Shown here: one piece after another, positions 34,536 through 43,563 of the stretch
Numbering within the stretch: position 1 is the first letter of the stretch
How the letters are laid out: each line of letters opens with the position of its first letter
Assembly: GCA_035524795.1 (NCBI GenBank)
Contig: DATKOF010000011.1
Location: 62,001-126,000, forward strand
DNA length: 64,000 bases
Direction of reading: 5' to 3'
DNA from: DATKOF01 sp035524795
GTDB lineage: Bacteria; Pseudomonadota; Gammaproteobacteria; Burkholderiales; SG8-41
The notes under the pieces: model-generated
What the model was told of the DNA's origin: nothing
Databases searched by the model: none
The model's input: the letters and a program-made list of their open reading frames with translations, nothing else
Position numbers and translations under genes: made by a program

Positions 34536-35282
34536 ATGGAAATGCTAGCCACTTCCGAATTCTGGGGCGGTCTGTTCGCGATCATCTGGATCAACCTACT
34601 GCTCAGCGGCGACAACGCCGTGGTGATCGCGCTGGCCGCGCGCTCTTTACCGCCGAAACAGAAAAAGCAGGCGGTGATCTGGGGCAGCGCGGCTGCGATT
34701 GCGATGCGGGTGGCGCTGATGATACTCGCGGTCGAACTGCTGAAGCTGCCGTTCCTCAAGATCGTCGGCGGCCTGCTGCTGCTGTGGATCGCGATCCAGC
34801 TGCTGACGCCGGGCGCGGGGAATGGCAGCGCCGGGATCAAGGACAGCGGCAATCTGGGCGCCACGATCCGCACCATCATGTTCGCCGACCTCGTGATGAG
34901 TCTCGACAACGTGATCGGCGTTGTCGCCGCCGCCAACGGCAATCTGGTGCTGCTGGTGCTGGGGGTTGCGATCGGCATCCCGCTGATCGTATTCAGCAGC
35001 ACGCTGGTGCTCAAGGTAATGGACCGTTTTCCGCTGCTCATCACGCTGGGCGCCGGTCTGCTCGGCTATATCGCCGGCGAAATGCTGATTACCGATCCGG
35101 CGGTTGCGGGCTGGGTCGAGGGCAATGCACACTGGCTCAGGGACATCATGCCGGGGCCGCTTGAATTTTCCGCGGCGGGCATTGCCGGCGCAGTCGCGGT
35201 GGTCATTGCAGGGAAACTGCTTGCGGCGCGCACGGAAACTGGAAAAATCGTTGATCTGATGGAACGGCGGGGCCGTGATTGA
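34536..35282 (+). CDS. TerC-family membrane protein (YjbE-type)
   Basis: 248 aa, 7 membrane segments. Typical WINLLLSGDNAVVIALA and ADLVMSLDNVIGVVAAANG motifs place the conserved Asp/Asn pairs in helices, as in proteins linked to Mn(II) export or metallation of exported enzymes. ATG 34536; an upstream TTG in frame is unlikely. Sits 22 bases after sucD. No Mn riboswitch seen upstream. Confidence 0.9.
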   Translation: MEMLATSEFWGGLFAIIWINLLLSGDNAVVIALAARSLPPKQKKQAVIWGSAAAIAMRVALMILAVELLKLPFLKIVGGLLLLWIAIQLLTPGAGNGSAGIKDSGNLGATIRTIMFADLVMSLDNVIGVVAAANGNLVLLVLGVAIGIPLIVFSSTLVLKVMDRFPLLITLGAGLLGYIAGEMLITDPAVAGWVEGNAHWLRDIMPGPLEFSAAGIAGAVAVVIAGKLLAARTETGKIVDLMERRGRD

Positions 35283-35294
35283 ATGGGGGCGGCA

Positions 35295-35723
35295 ATGTTC
35301 GCGATACTGATAGCGGTGGATGGGTCGGAGAATGCGTTGCGCGCGGTAAATTTCGCGGCAGAGCAGGCTCCGCAATACAAGGACGAACTCGAAATTCATC
35401 TGCTGAATGTGCAGTTGCCAGTGGCATCCGGCGCCGTCAGACGGTTCATCGGGCACAAGGAACTCGACCACTACTATCAGGATGAAGGGACGGCGGCGCT
35501 GGTGTCGGCGCGCAAACGGCTCGACGACGCCGGTCTGCGCTATCACCACCATATCTGTATCGGCGCCCATGCCGAAACCATTGTCGGTTGCGCGCAGGAA
35601 AAAGGCTGCAGAATGATCGTCATGGGCGCGCGCGGGCTGGGTTCGTTGGCCGGCATCTTGCTCGGTTCGGTCGCCACCCAGGTGATCCATCTGTCTCCGC
35701 TGCCGGTGCTGATCGTCAAATAG
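35295..35723 (+). CDS. Universal stress protein (UspA family)
   Basis: 142 aa. Begins FAILIAVDGSENALRAV and ends with the nucleotide-binding G-x2-G-x9-G pattern in MGARGLGSLAGILLGSVA, so probably an ATP-binding USP. Start ATG 35295 has GGGGGCGG just upstream; ATG 35283 would add four residues. Adjacent to the TerC gene. Confidence 0.9.
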   Translation: MFAILIAVDGSENALRAVNFAAEQAPQYKDELEIHLLNVQLPVASGAVRRFIGHKELDHYYQDEGTAALVSARKRLDDAGLRYHHHICIGAHAETIVGCAQEKGCRMIVMGARGLGSLAGILLGSVATQVIHLSPLPVLIVK

Positions 35724-35915
35724 CCGGCGCAGAACGGCATCCGATTGCGGATTTACGGCAGATCACGCCCGGCACGGCGAAATGGACGGCTGCCAGGCCG
35801 GGCGGTTTGCCTGCCAGCAGACCGTCCGGCACGGCAATTGCTCTTGCGGATTTTATGCGGGACACTCTTCCTCCACGAAGGGGGCTCTTGTAACGAAAGG
35901 GGTTTCTGGTTAAAT

Positions 35916-35941
35916 TGTGAAAAAAAACATATATTTTCACA
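35916..35941. promoter_or_regulatory. Inverted repeat upstream of the CHASE2 kinase operon
   Basis: TGTGAAAA (35916-35923) and TTTTCACA (35934-35941), perfect inverted copies 10 bases apart. The half-sites match CRP half-sites (TGTGA, TCACA), but their spacing is 16 rather than the canonical 6. A TAAAAT at 35952-35957 could be the -10; it lacks a good -35, which suggests an activator is needed. Confidence 0.35.
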
Positions 35942-36009
35942 GCATATATCGTAAAATGAATAATTCAATACTGGTAACCTGCCATAACATATAGAAAAAG
36001 CGGGAAGGG

Positions 36010-38553
36010 ATGAAAAACTCGGCGTTTTGGAAGTCCGACTGGTTTCTCGGGGCCGTCGTTACGCTGGTATTGCTGATTGCCTCCGGTGGCGATCTGATCC
36101 AAAGCCTCGAACGCAAGGCCTATGATCTGGGCGTGCGTGCGGCCTCGCGTACCCCGTCGGATCGTGTCGCGGTAATTGCGATCGACGACGAGAGCATCGC
36201 CAACATCGGGCGCTGGCCGTGGCCGCGCGACGTGCACGCCAGGATGATCGACCTGCTGGCCGGCGCCAAGGCCAAGACCATCGGCTATTCGGTGTTTTTC
36301 ACCGAGCCCCAGATCGATCCCGGTTTCGCCTACATCAAGCAATTGAAGGAGGCGTTCGGCGCGTCGTCGCTGAAAAATGGCGCGCAGGGCGAGCAGTTTT
36401 ATGCGCTGCTCGGCGAAGCCGAGGACGCGCTGAATACCGACCAGAAGCTGGCGGCCAGCATCAAAAACGCGGGCAATGTCATTCTGCCGATGGTTTTCAA
36501 ATTGGGCGAGCCACAGGGTAATCCCGACCATCCTTTGCCGGATTACGTGCTGGCATCCAGCCTGCAGGTCGCGGGCGCGAACAACGACAATCTGCCGCTG
36601 TCGGGAGTCGAGCCGTTGTATCCGATACCGGAATTTTCCACTGCTGCCGCCGGGCTCGGACATCTGAATGCCAAGCCGGACGTGGACGGCGCAGTGCGCA
36701 CCGAGCCTTTGGTGATACGTTATTACGATAAATTCTTCCCCTCCATGGCGTTGCTGCTGGCGACCAAGAGCTATAACCTCAACGTCGGCGATATCAAGGT
36801 GGATCTCGGCAAACAGGTTCAAATCGACAAGTTGCACATCACGACCGACGCCGATACCAGCATGCACACTTTTTTCTATGCTGACAAGGGCGACAAGCCC
36901 CCGTTCAGCGTAGATTCCTTTTCCGAAGTCCTGAGCGGCAAGATCCCGGCCTCCAAGTATCAGGACAAGATTGTGCTGATCGGGGCTACTGCGACGGGAG
37001 TGGGCATTTCGCAGGTGACGCCGGTATCGGCATCAACTCCGCCAGTACTGGCGCTCGCACATAGCTTATCCTCGATTCTGCAGGAAAATTTCTTCGTCGA
37101 ACCAGGTTGGGGTTTCTGGGTGAGCAAGCTCGTGTTTATCCTGGTCGCCGCCTATCTGATCGCGCTGTTGCCGCGGCTCAAGGCGGGCCGCGCCGCAATC
37201 TGCACCGCGGCGATTTTCGCGGCGCTGATGATCGCGCATTTCGTGCTGATGACGACGCAACTGATGTGGATCCAGCTGATGGCGGCGGCGACGCTGCTGC
37301 TGGTCGGACACCTGGCATTGACCACCAAGCGTTTCCTGGTCACTGAGCGCAGTAAGGAAGTCGCCGATGCCGACCTGATCGTGACCAATCGCAGTCTCGG
37401 TCTTGCCGAGCAAGGGCGCGGCAATCTTGACGCCGCCTACGATTACCTGCGGCGGCTGCCGAAGGAAGACCGCACCGCCGAACTGCTCTACAACCTCGCG
37501 CTCGATTTCGAACGCAAGCGGCAGTTCAACAAAGCCGAGTCGGTGCTTCTGTACATCGCCGAATGGGCGCCGAAGTTCCGCGACGTGCAGGAACGCGCGC
37601 AGCGCTCGAAGGTGATGTCGGAGACGGTGATTCTCGGCGGTGCAGCGGGCCATCCCGGCGGTACCATGATGCTGAACGCCGGCGAAAAGCCGATGCTCGG
37701 CCGCTACCAGGTCGAGAAGGAACTGGGCAAGGGCGCGATGGGTGTCGTCTATCAGGGCAAGGACCCGAAGATCGGCCGCGTCGTCGCGATCAAGACGATG
37801 GCGCTGTCGCAGGAGTTCGAGGCCGACGAACTGGAGGACGTCAAGGAGCGTTTCTTCCGCGAAGCGCAGACCGCGGGTCGCCTCGCCCACCCGCACATCG
37901 TGACGATCTACGACACCGGCGAAGAGCACGACCTCGCTTACATCGCGATGGAATTCCTGAAGGGCAAGGATCTGACGCCCTACATCAAGCCCGACAACCT
38001 GCTGCCGCTGCCGAAAGTGATGTCGATCATCGCGCGGGTTGCCGATGCCCTCACCTATGCGCATGCCAATAGCGTCGTGCATCGCGACATCAAACCGGCC
38101 AACATCATGTATGAACCGGAATCCGATTCGGTCAAGGTTACCGATTTCGGCATCGCGCGCATCACCGATTCGTCGAAGACCAAGACCGGCATGGTGCTCG
38201 GCACCCCCAGCTATATGTCGCCCGAACAACTGGCCGGCCACAAGATCGAGGGCCGTTCCGATCTGTTTTCGCTCGGCGTCACGCTGTATCAGCTCGCCTG
38301 CGGCCATCTGCCGTTCCAGGGCGATTCGATGGCGCAGCTGATGTTCAAGATCGCCAACGACGCGCCGACCGATATCCTGAGCTATAACCCGAACCTGCCG
38401 CCGTGCCTGGTCGCGATCATCGATCGGGCGCTGGCCAAACAGCCCGATCAGCGCTATCAGACCGGCGCCGAGATGGCGCAGGCGATCCGCGAGTGCATGG
38501 GGAGCGGCGGCGACGCTCCTCCCAAGCAGGATGTGGTCGATATCGGATTGTAG
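36010..38553 (+). CDS. CHASE2-domain receptor Ser/Thr protein kinase
   Basis: 847 aa. N-terminal membrane helix (~10-28), large extracytoplasmic CHASE2 sensor (~30-360; VAVIAIDDESIANIGRWPWP), three membrane helices (~365-440), a TPR-like linker (~455-545), and a Hanks-type kinase (~565-830). Kinase motifs complete: ELGKGAMGVVYQGKD, Lys595 (VAIKTM), HRDIKPAN (Asp693), TDFGIARI. Ligand unknown. GGGAAGGG ribosome site. The phosphatase gene follows 8 bases later, a classic kinase/phosphatase pairing. Confidence 0.93.
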   Translation: MKNSAFWKSDWFLGAVVTLVLLIASGGDLIQSLERKAYDLGVRAASRTPSDRVAVIAIDDESIANIGRWPWPRDVHARMIDLLAGAKAKTIGYSVFFTEPQIDPGFAYIKQLKEAFGASSLKNGAQGEQFYALLGEAEDALNTDQKLAASIKNAGNVILPMVFKLGEPQGNPDHPLPDYVLASSLQVAGANNDNLPLSGVEPLYPIPEFSTAAAGLGHLNAKPDVDGAVRTEPLVIRYYDKFFPSMALLLATKSYNLNVGDIKVDLGKQVQIDKLHITTDADTSMHTFFYADKGDKPPFSVDSFSEVLSGKIPASKYQDKIVLIGATATGVGISQVTPVSASTPPVLALAHSLSSILQENFFVEPGWGFWVSKLVFILVAAYLIALLPRLKAGRAAICTAAIFAALMIAHFVLMTTQLMWIQLMAAATLLLVGHLALTTKRFLVTERSKEVADADLIVTNRSLGLAEQGRGNLDAAYDYLRRLPKEDRTAELLYNLALDFERKRQFNKAESVLLYIAEWAPKFRDVQERAQRSKVMSETVILGGAAGHPGGTMMLNAGEKPMLGRYQVEKELGKGAMGVVYQGKDPKIGRVVAIKTMALSQEFEADELEDVKERFFREAQTAGRLAHPHIVTIYDTGEEHDLAYIAMEFLKGKDLTPYIKPDNLLPLPKVMSIIARVADALTYAHANSVVHRDIKPANIMYEPESDSVKVTDFGIARITDSSKTKTGMVLGTPSYMSPEQLAGHKIEGRSDLFSLGVTLYQLACGHLPFQGDSMAQLMFKIANDAPTDILSYNPNLPPCLVAIIDRALAKQPDQRYQTGAEMAQAIRECMGSGGDAPPKQDVVDIGL

Positions 38554-38561
38554 CCGCCATC

Positions 38562-39389
38562 ATGACGACGAAACTGGGCGCCGCACTCGAAGTCGTGACC
38601 GCGACCGATCCCGGCATGGTGCGTTCGCATAACGAGGACAGCATCGCGGCGGACCGGGAACTGGGGCTCGCGGTGCTGGCCGACGGGATGGGCGGCTACA
38701 ACGCGGGCGAGGTGGCGAGCGGGATCGCGGTGGCAATGCTGACCAGCGAGATGCGCGAAGCGCTGGCGGGCACCTCGGCGAACGAAGCGGACGCGTCGGG
38801 AACCCCGTTCGCGGTCACGCTGATCAGGGACAGCGCAGGCAAGGCCAATGCCGCGATTTATCAGGCCGCCCAGAGCCAGCCGCAGTACGCGGGCATGGGC
38901 ACAACGCTGGTCGCCGCGTTGTTTTATGATAATCACGTGGCGATCGGCCATATCGGAGATTCGCGGCTGTATCGGCTGCGCGGCGACGGTTTCGAGCAGG
39001 TCACGCGCGACCACTCGTTGTTGCAGGAACAGATCGACAGCGGCATGATAAGCAAGGAGCAGGCACGTTATTCCCAGAACAAGAATCTGGTGACACGCGC
39101 GGTCGGCATCGATCCCGAGGTCGAAACCGAGGTTCACACGTACGAAGTCGAGCCGGGAGATATTTATCTGCTGTGTTCGGACGGCCTGAGCGACATGGTC
39201 GAGGACGAGGATATCCACAATACGCTGTCCATGCTGAGGACGAATCTGCCGCTGGCGGCGCAACAACTGATACAGCTTGCCAATGACAACGGCGGGCGCG
39301 ACAACATTTCGGTGATTCTGGTGCGGGTGCTGGGAGATTATGCGGTGCCCAGTGGCTGGTTTGCCAGGCTCAAGGCCTGGTTTGGATAA
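38562..39389 (+). CDS. PP2C-type Ser/Thr phosphatase
   Basis: 275 aa metal-dependent phosphatase. Metal-ligand motifs in order: RSHNEDSIA, VLADGMGGYNAGE, GHIGDSRLYRLR, LLCSDGLSDM, GGRDNISVILV. All expected Asp residues are present, so it should be active. Likely reverses the upstream CHASE2 kinase; closely spaced between that kinase and the FHA gene. Confidence 0.95.
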   Translation: MTTKLGAALEVVTATDPGMVRSHNEDSIAADRELGLAVLADGMGGYNAGEVASGIAVAMLTSEMREALAGTSANEADASGTPFAVTLIRDSAGKANAAIYQAAQSQPQYAGMGTTLVAALFYDNHVAIGHIGDSRLYRLRGDGFEQVTRDHSLLQEQIDSGMISKEQARYSQNKNLVTRAVGIDPEVETEVHTYEVEPGDIYLLCSDGLSDMVEDEDIHNTLSMLRTNLPLAAQQLIQLANDNGGRDNISVILVRVLGDYAVPSGWFARLKAWFG

Positions 39390-39410
39390 TACGGTGACAG
39401 GAAGATTGCC

Positions 39411-40139
39411 ATGGCGAAGCTAATCATGAGTCTCGACAACGCGGTGATCCGCGAGGTGCCCCTCGACAAGGAGCGCGTCACGATCGGCCGCAAAGCCCAC
39501 AACGACATCCAGGTCGACAATCTGGCGGTCAGCGGCGAACACGCGGTGATCGTGACAATACTCAACGACTCGTTTCTGGAAGACCTCGGCAGCACCAACG
39601 GCACCCTGGTCAACGGCAATCCGGTCAAGAAACACATCCTGCAGACCAATGACGTGATCGAAATCGGCAAGTACAAGTTCAAATACGTCGCCGACCAGGG
39701 GGCCGGCAAGGCGTCGGTGGCCGATTTCGAGAAAACCATGGTGCTGCGTGGTCCGGTGCCGCGCGCGGCTGCAGCACCGGGGGCGGGAGGCTTCGGCGAT
39801 ACCCAGATCAATACCACGACCACCGTTTCCTCCCCCAGCCATCCGCCGGCCAGCCTCGGCAAACAGCCGGAGAAGATGGCCGCGGTGCAGATTCTGACCG
39901 GGCCGAACGCCGGTAAGGAACTCGAACTGACGAAAAACCTGACCACGCTCGGCAAGCCCGGCGTGCAGGTCGCGGTGATCACGCGCCGGCCGCACGGGCA
40001 CTTCATCACCCATGTCGAGGGCGCCAATTTTCCGATCGTCAACGGCAAGCCGCTCGACGCCCAGGCGCATCAGTTGAATGACCATGACGTGATCGAACTG
40101 GCGGGCGTCAAGATGGAATTTTTTCTCAAGAACAGCTAG
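39411..40139 (+). CDS. Protein with two FHA domains
   Basis: 242 aa. First FHA (~20-95) has VTIGRKAHNDIQVDN, SGEH and LEDLGSTNGTLVNG, i.e. the phosphothreonine-binding Gly-Arg, Ser-x-x-His and Asn residues. A disordered Ala/Pro/Thr linker (~105-155), including a TTTT run, could be a kinase target. The second FHA-like module (~158-240) has TTLGKPGVQV and FPIVNGKPL and lacks the GR/SxxH signature, so may not bind phosphothreonine. Likely reader of the kinase signal. Confidence 0.88.
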   Translation: MAKLIMSLDNAVIREVPLDKERVTIGRKAHNDIQVDNLAVSGEHAVIVTILNDSFLEDLGSTNGTLVNGNPVKKHILQTNDVIEIGKYKFKYVADQGAGKASVADFEKTMVLRGPVPRAAAAPGAGGFGDTQINTTTTVSSPSHPPASLGKQPEKMAAVQILTGPNAGKELELTKNLTTLGKPGVQVAVITRRPHGHFITHVEGANFPIVNGKPLDAQAHQLNDHDVIELAGVKMEFFLKNS

Positions 40140-40249
40140 CTTCCCTCAATCTTTCGGCTGCGGCCGGCGATGATTCGCACAGAGGGCGACGCCGGCGGGT
40201 GCCGACACTTTCCAAGGCGACACATGACCATGCTTGCTGAGGCGGCCGG

Positions 40250-42496
40250 ATGGAGAGCCTGAAAAAACACGCCGTACGCATCGGTCTCGGCCTCATCCTG
40301 GTCGTCGTTTTCCTGCTGCACGCGGGCAAGTGGATCGAGTTGCCGCTGATCGGGCGGCTCGAGGCGATCGTCTACGACACGCGGCTCGAACTGACCATGC
40401 CGCGCACCGTCGACGACCGCATCGTGATCCTCGACATCGACGAAAAGAGTCTGGCCGAGAAGGAAAAGGGCGGCGAGGGCCACTGGCCGTGGCCGCGCGA
40501 CCGGCTGGGCGCGCTGCTCGACGAACTGTTCGACCACTACCAGATCACGATCGTCGGTTTCGACGCGGTGTTTGCGGAGCGCGACCAGAGTTCCGGCTGG
40601 GGCGTGCTGCAGCAACTGGCGCAGAAGGAGCTGCGCGACGTCGGCGGATTCCAGTCGAAGCTGCGCGGACTGCAGCCGCAGCTCGATTACGACGGAATTT
40701 TTGCCGCCAAAATGCGCGGACGCCCGATCGTGCTCGGCTACACATTTTCCGATAACGATACCGCTGGCACCAAGGGCGCGCTGCCGGCGCCGACGCTTGC
40801 CGCCGGCACCTTCGCCGGCAAAAACATCGATTTCCGCAGATACGCCGCCTTCACCGCCAACCTCCCGGAATTGCAGCAGGCGGCCGCCAGCGCCGGTCAT
40901 TTCAATCTTGATCCCGATGACGATGGCATTCTGCGCCGCGTGCCGATGCTGGTGGAATTCAACGGCGCCTATTACGAGCCGCTGTCACTGGCGATCGTGC
41001 GCATGCTGGCGGGGTCGCCGTCGGTGACGCCGGAATTTGCGCCGGGCAAGATCTGGTCGAAGAATTACTCGGGGCTGGAGTGGCTGAACGTCGGTTCGCG
41101 GCGCATCCCGGTCGATGAAAAAGTCACCGCGCTGATCCCGTACCGCGGCGGTCAGCGCAGCTTCAAGTACATTTCCGTCGTCGATGTGCTGCATGAACGG
41201 GTGCCGGTCGGCGATCTGAAAGGCAAGATCGTGCTGGTCGGCACCACCGCGCCGGGCCTGCTGGACCTGCGCGCGACGCCGGTCGGCTCGGTCTATCCCG
41301 GCGTCGAAGTGCACGCCAACATGATTTCCGGGATGCTCGACAACGACATCAAGCAGAAGCCGCCGTATGTGATCGGCGCCGAGTTCATGCTGGTACTACT
41401 GGCCGGAGTCACTCTCGCGCTGCTGTTGCCGACGCTGAGTCCGCTGAAGGCGCTGATCACGACATCAATCACGCTGCTGCTGCTGATCCTGATCAACGTC
41501 GTGGTGTTCCATTACGGCAATCTTGTGCTGCCGCTGGCATCGGCGCTGGTGATGGTGGCGCTGCTGTTCGCGCTCAACATGTCGTACGGCTTCTTCGTCG
41601 AGGACGCGCGCAAACGCCTGATCACCGGGCTGTTCGGCCAGTACGTGCCGCCGGAACTGGTCGATGAAATGGCGAAGAATCCGGAGCAGTTCAGCATGGC
41701 GCCGCGCGCGCAGGAACTGTCGGTGCTGTTTTCCGACGTGCGCGGGTTCACCACCATTTCCGAAAGCCTGTCGCCGGAAGACCTCGCGGTGTACATCAAC
41801 GAGTATCTGACGACGATGAGCCTGGTGATCCGCGAACGCCACCGCGGCACGCTCGACAAGTACATCGGTGACGCGATCATGGCGTTCTGGGGCGCGCCGC
41901 TGCCGGACCCGGCGCACGCGCGCAACAGCATACTCGCGGCGCTCGACATGCAGCAGGAGGCGGTGGCGCTCAACGAAAAGTTCAAGGCGCGTGGCTGGCC
42001 GACGTTCCGGATCGGCATCGGCATCAATACCGGGGTGGTGCGCGTCGGCGACATGGGGTCGCAGATCCGCCGCGCCTATACCGTGATGGGCGACGCGGTC
42101 AATCTGGCGTCGCGGCTGGAGGGCATCACAAAGGAATACCACGCTGATATCATAGTGGGCGAGGCGACCCGGAATGCGGTTTCCGACATCGTGTTTCGCG
42201 AGTTCGACAAGGTGCGCGTCAAGGGCAAGGACGAAGCGGTGGCGATTTACGAACCGCTGGGGCTGCAGGGGCAGATCAGCAAGGCCAGACTCGATGAAAC
42301 CAAGCTGTACGGACAGTTTCTCCGACTTTACCGGGCCCAGGACTGGGACCAGGCCGAACTGCAGCTGTTCAATCTGCAGAAAATGGCGCCGGACAACGCG
42401 CTCTACAGCCAGACGCTGCCGGAGCGTATTGCCCATCTGCGCGGGAACCCGCCGGGCGCGGGTTGGGACGGCGTATTCACCTTCAAGACCAAGTAG
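40250..42496 (+). CDS. CHASE2-domain class III adenylate cyclase
   Basis: 748 aa. N-terminal helix, CHASE2 sensor (~30-365; VILDIDEKSLAEKE, GHWPWPRDRLG), three membrane helices (~375-450), then a class III cyclase domain (~480-670). Metal Asp496 (LFSDVRGFTT) and Asp541 (GDAIMAFWG). The base-selecting pair is Lys537 (LDKYIGD) and Thr611 (YTVMGD), the combination known from class IIIb adenylate cyclases; NLASRLEG supplies the transition-state Asn/Arg. The stop TAG is completed by the first bases of the inserted repeat element. Confidence 0.9.
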   Translation: MESLKKHAVRIGLGLILVVVFLLHAGKWIELPLIGRLEAIVYDTRLELTMPRTVDDRIVILDIDEKSLAEKEKGGEGHWPWPRDRLGALLDELFDHYQITIVGFDAVFAERDQSSGWGVLQQLAQKELRDVGGFQSKLRGLQPQLDYDGIFAAKMRGRPIVLGYTFSDNDTAGTKGALPAPTLAAGTFAGKNIDFRRYAAFTANLPELQQAAASAGHFNLDPDDDGILRRVPMLVEFNGAYYEPLSLAIVRMLAGSPSVTPEFAPGKIWSKNYSGLEWLNVGSRRIPVDEKVTALIPYRGGQRSFKYISVVDVLHERVPVGDLKGKIVLVGTTAPGLLDLRATPVGSVYPGVEVHANMISGMLDNDIKQKPPYVIGAEFMLVLLAGVTLALLLPTLSPLKALITTSITLLLLILINVVVFHYGNLVLPLASALVMVALLFALNMSYGFFVEDARKRLITGLFGQYVPPELVDEMAKNPEQFSMAPRAQELSVLFSDVRGFTTISESLSPEDLAVYINEYLTTMSLVIRERHRGTLDKYIGDAIMAFWGAPLPDPAHARNSILAALDMQQEAVALNEKFKARGWPTFRIGIGINTGVVRVGDMGSQIRRAYTVMGDAVNLASRLEGITKEYHADIIVGEATRNAVSDIVFREFDKVRVKGKDEAVAIYEPLGLQGQISKARLDETKLYGQFLRLYRAQDWDQAELQLFNLQKMAPDNALYSQTLPERIAHLRGNPPGAGWDGVFTFKTK

Positions 42497-42530
42497 AACC
42501 TATCTCAGAATCCCCCATGAGCCGCGTTTA

Positions 42531-42623
42531 CACGAAAAATGCTCAGCTGCCAGGCGCGCGACGAAGGTCGTATTCGAGATACGATGCCGAGGAGCGCAAC
42601 GTCGCAGACGGGCATTTTTCGTG
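42531..42623. repeat. Internal inverted repeat A of the element
   Basis: CACGAAAAATGC (42531-42542) and GCATTTTTCGTG (42612-42623), perfect 12-bp arms. A smaller hairpin CGTAT-TCGAG-ATACG lies in the loop. Confidence 0.85.
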
Positions 42624-42641
42624 CAAACCCTTCGGGGCGGG

Positions 42642-42730
42642 GCGTTGCGGGCGGTCTGCGGTGTCGCGCCGCTTGCGAAGGGGGATGGCCATTCGCTGCG
42701 CGGCGCTTCGTGCATCCCATCCCGCAACGC
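42642..42730. repeat. Internal inverted repeat B of the element
   Basis: GCGTTGCGGG (42642-42651) and CCCGCAACGC (42721-42730), perfect 10-bp arms, with further short self-complementarity between them. Confidence 0.85.
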
Positions 42731-42770
42731 TGACGCCGCGGCCACGCGGGATTTTGAGATAGGTTCTTAG

Positions 42771-43535
42771 ATGAAACTCAGAATTCTCGGTTGCAGCGGC
42801 GGCATCAGCCGCGACCTGCGCACCACCTCGATGTTGATCGACGACGATGTGCTGATCGACGCCGGCACCGGAGTCGGCGACCTGAGCATCGAGCAGCTCA
42901 AGCGCATCGACCATGTGTTCCTGACGCACTCCCATCTCGACCACGTGGCTTCGGTACCGTTCATGGTCGACACCGTCGGCTGGCTGCGCGACAAACCGAT
43001 CACCGTGCACGCGATCGAGCCGACGATCAAGGTGCTGCGCGATCATCTGTTCAACTGGAAACTGTGGCCGGATTTCGCCGAGATCCCCGATGCCCATCAG
43101 CCGTTTTTGCGCTACGAGACCATCACGCTCGGCAAGACGATCGATCTGAACGGCCGCAAACTGACGCCGCTGCCGGCCAATCACGTGGTGCCGGCGATCG
43201 GCTACCAGATCGACGGCGGCCGTGCGAGCCTGGTGTTCACCGGCGACACCACGACCCACGATCCGCTGTGGCGCGAAGTCAACAAGATCGAGAATCTGCG
43301 CTATCTGATCATCGAGACCTCGTTCTGCAACCGCGAGAAGGCACTCGCGATCGAATCCAAGCACCTGTGCCCGAGCATGCTGTGCGAAGAACTTGCCAAG
43401 CTGAAGCGGCCGGCCGAAATCTACATCACGCACCTGAAACCGGGCGAGGTCGAGGTCACGATGCGTGAAATCATGGAATGCGGCGGGGCGTGGAAACCGC
43501 GCATGCTCGAGAACGATCAGGTGTTCGAACTGTGA
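42771..43535 (+). CDS. Cyclic-nucleotide phosphodiesterase (metallo-beta-lactamase fold)
   Basis: 254 aa. Zn-binding HSHLDHVASVPF partly matches the class II cAMP phosphodiesterase signature H-x-H-L-D-H. Further ligands: His in PANHVVPAIGY, Asp in VFTGDTTTHD, His in IYITHLKPG. The opening MKLRILGCSGG is typical. The same fold serves other hydrolases, but placement directly after an adenylate cyclase makes cAMP the best substrate guess. It begins 3 bases after the repeat element, so its original ribosome site may have been displaced. Confidence 0.82.
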   Translation: MKLRILGCSGGISRDLRTTSMLIDDDVLIDAGTGVGDLSIEQLKRIDHVFLTHSHLDHVASVPFMVDTVGWLRDKPITVHAIEPTIKVLRDHLFNWKLWPDFAEIPDAHQPFLRYETITLGKTIDLNGRKLTPLPANHVVPAIGYQIDGGRASLVFTGDTTTHDPLWREVNKIENLRYLIIETSFCNREKALAIESKHLCPSMLCEELAKLKRPAEIYITHLKPGEVEVTMREIMECGGAWKPRMLENDQVFEL

Positions 43536-43563
43536 TCACATCATTGCAAGGAGCGGGCATATC

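Larger units (their letters stand above)
42495..42767. mobile_element. MITE-like structured repeat element
   Basis: 273 bp bounded by near-perfect 20-bp terminal inverted repeats: left AGAACCTATCTCAGAATCCC, right its inverse with one mismatch. Inside are two more nested inverted repeats, and no coding potential was recognised. It fills the whole space between the cyclase and phosphodiesterase genes. No clear target duplication is visible; a relation to an insertion sequence is plausible but unproven. No second copy was noticed in this window. Confidence 0.7.

Noticed and set aside
36010..38553. Possible two-gene split of the CHASE2 kinase
   Set aside because: The frame is continuous from sensor to kinase with no internal start supported by a ribosome site.
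42485..42775. Target-site duplication flanking the MITE-like element
   Set aside because: The flanks share at most one or two bases, which is not distinguishable from chance.
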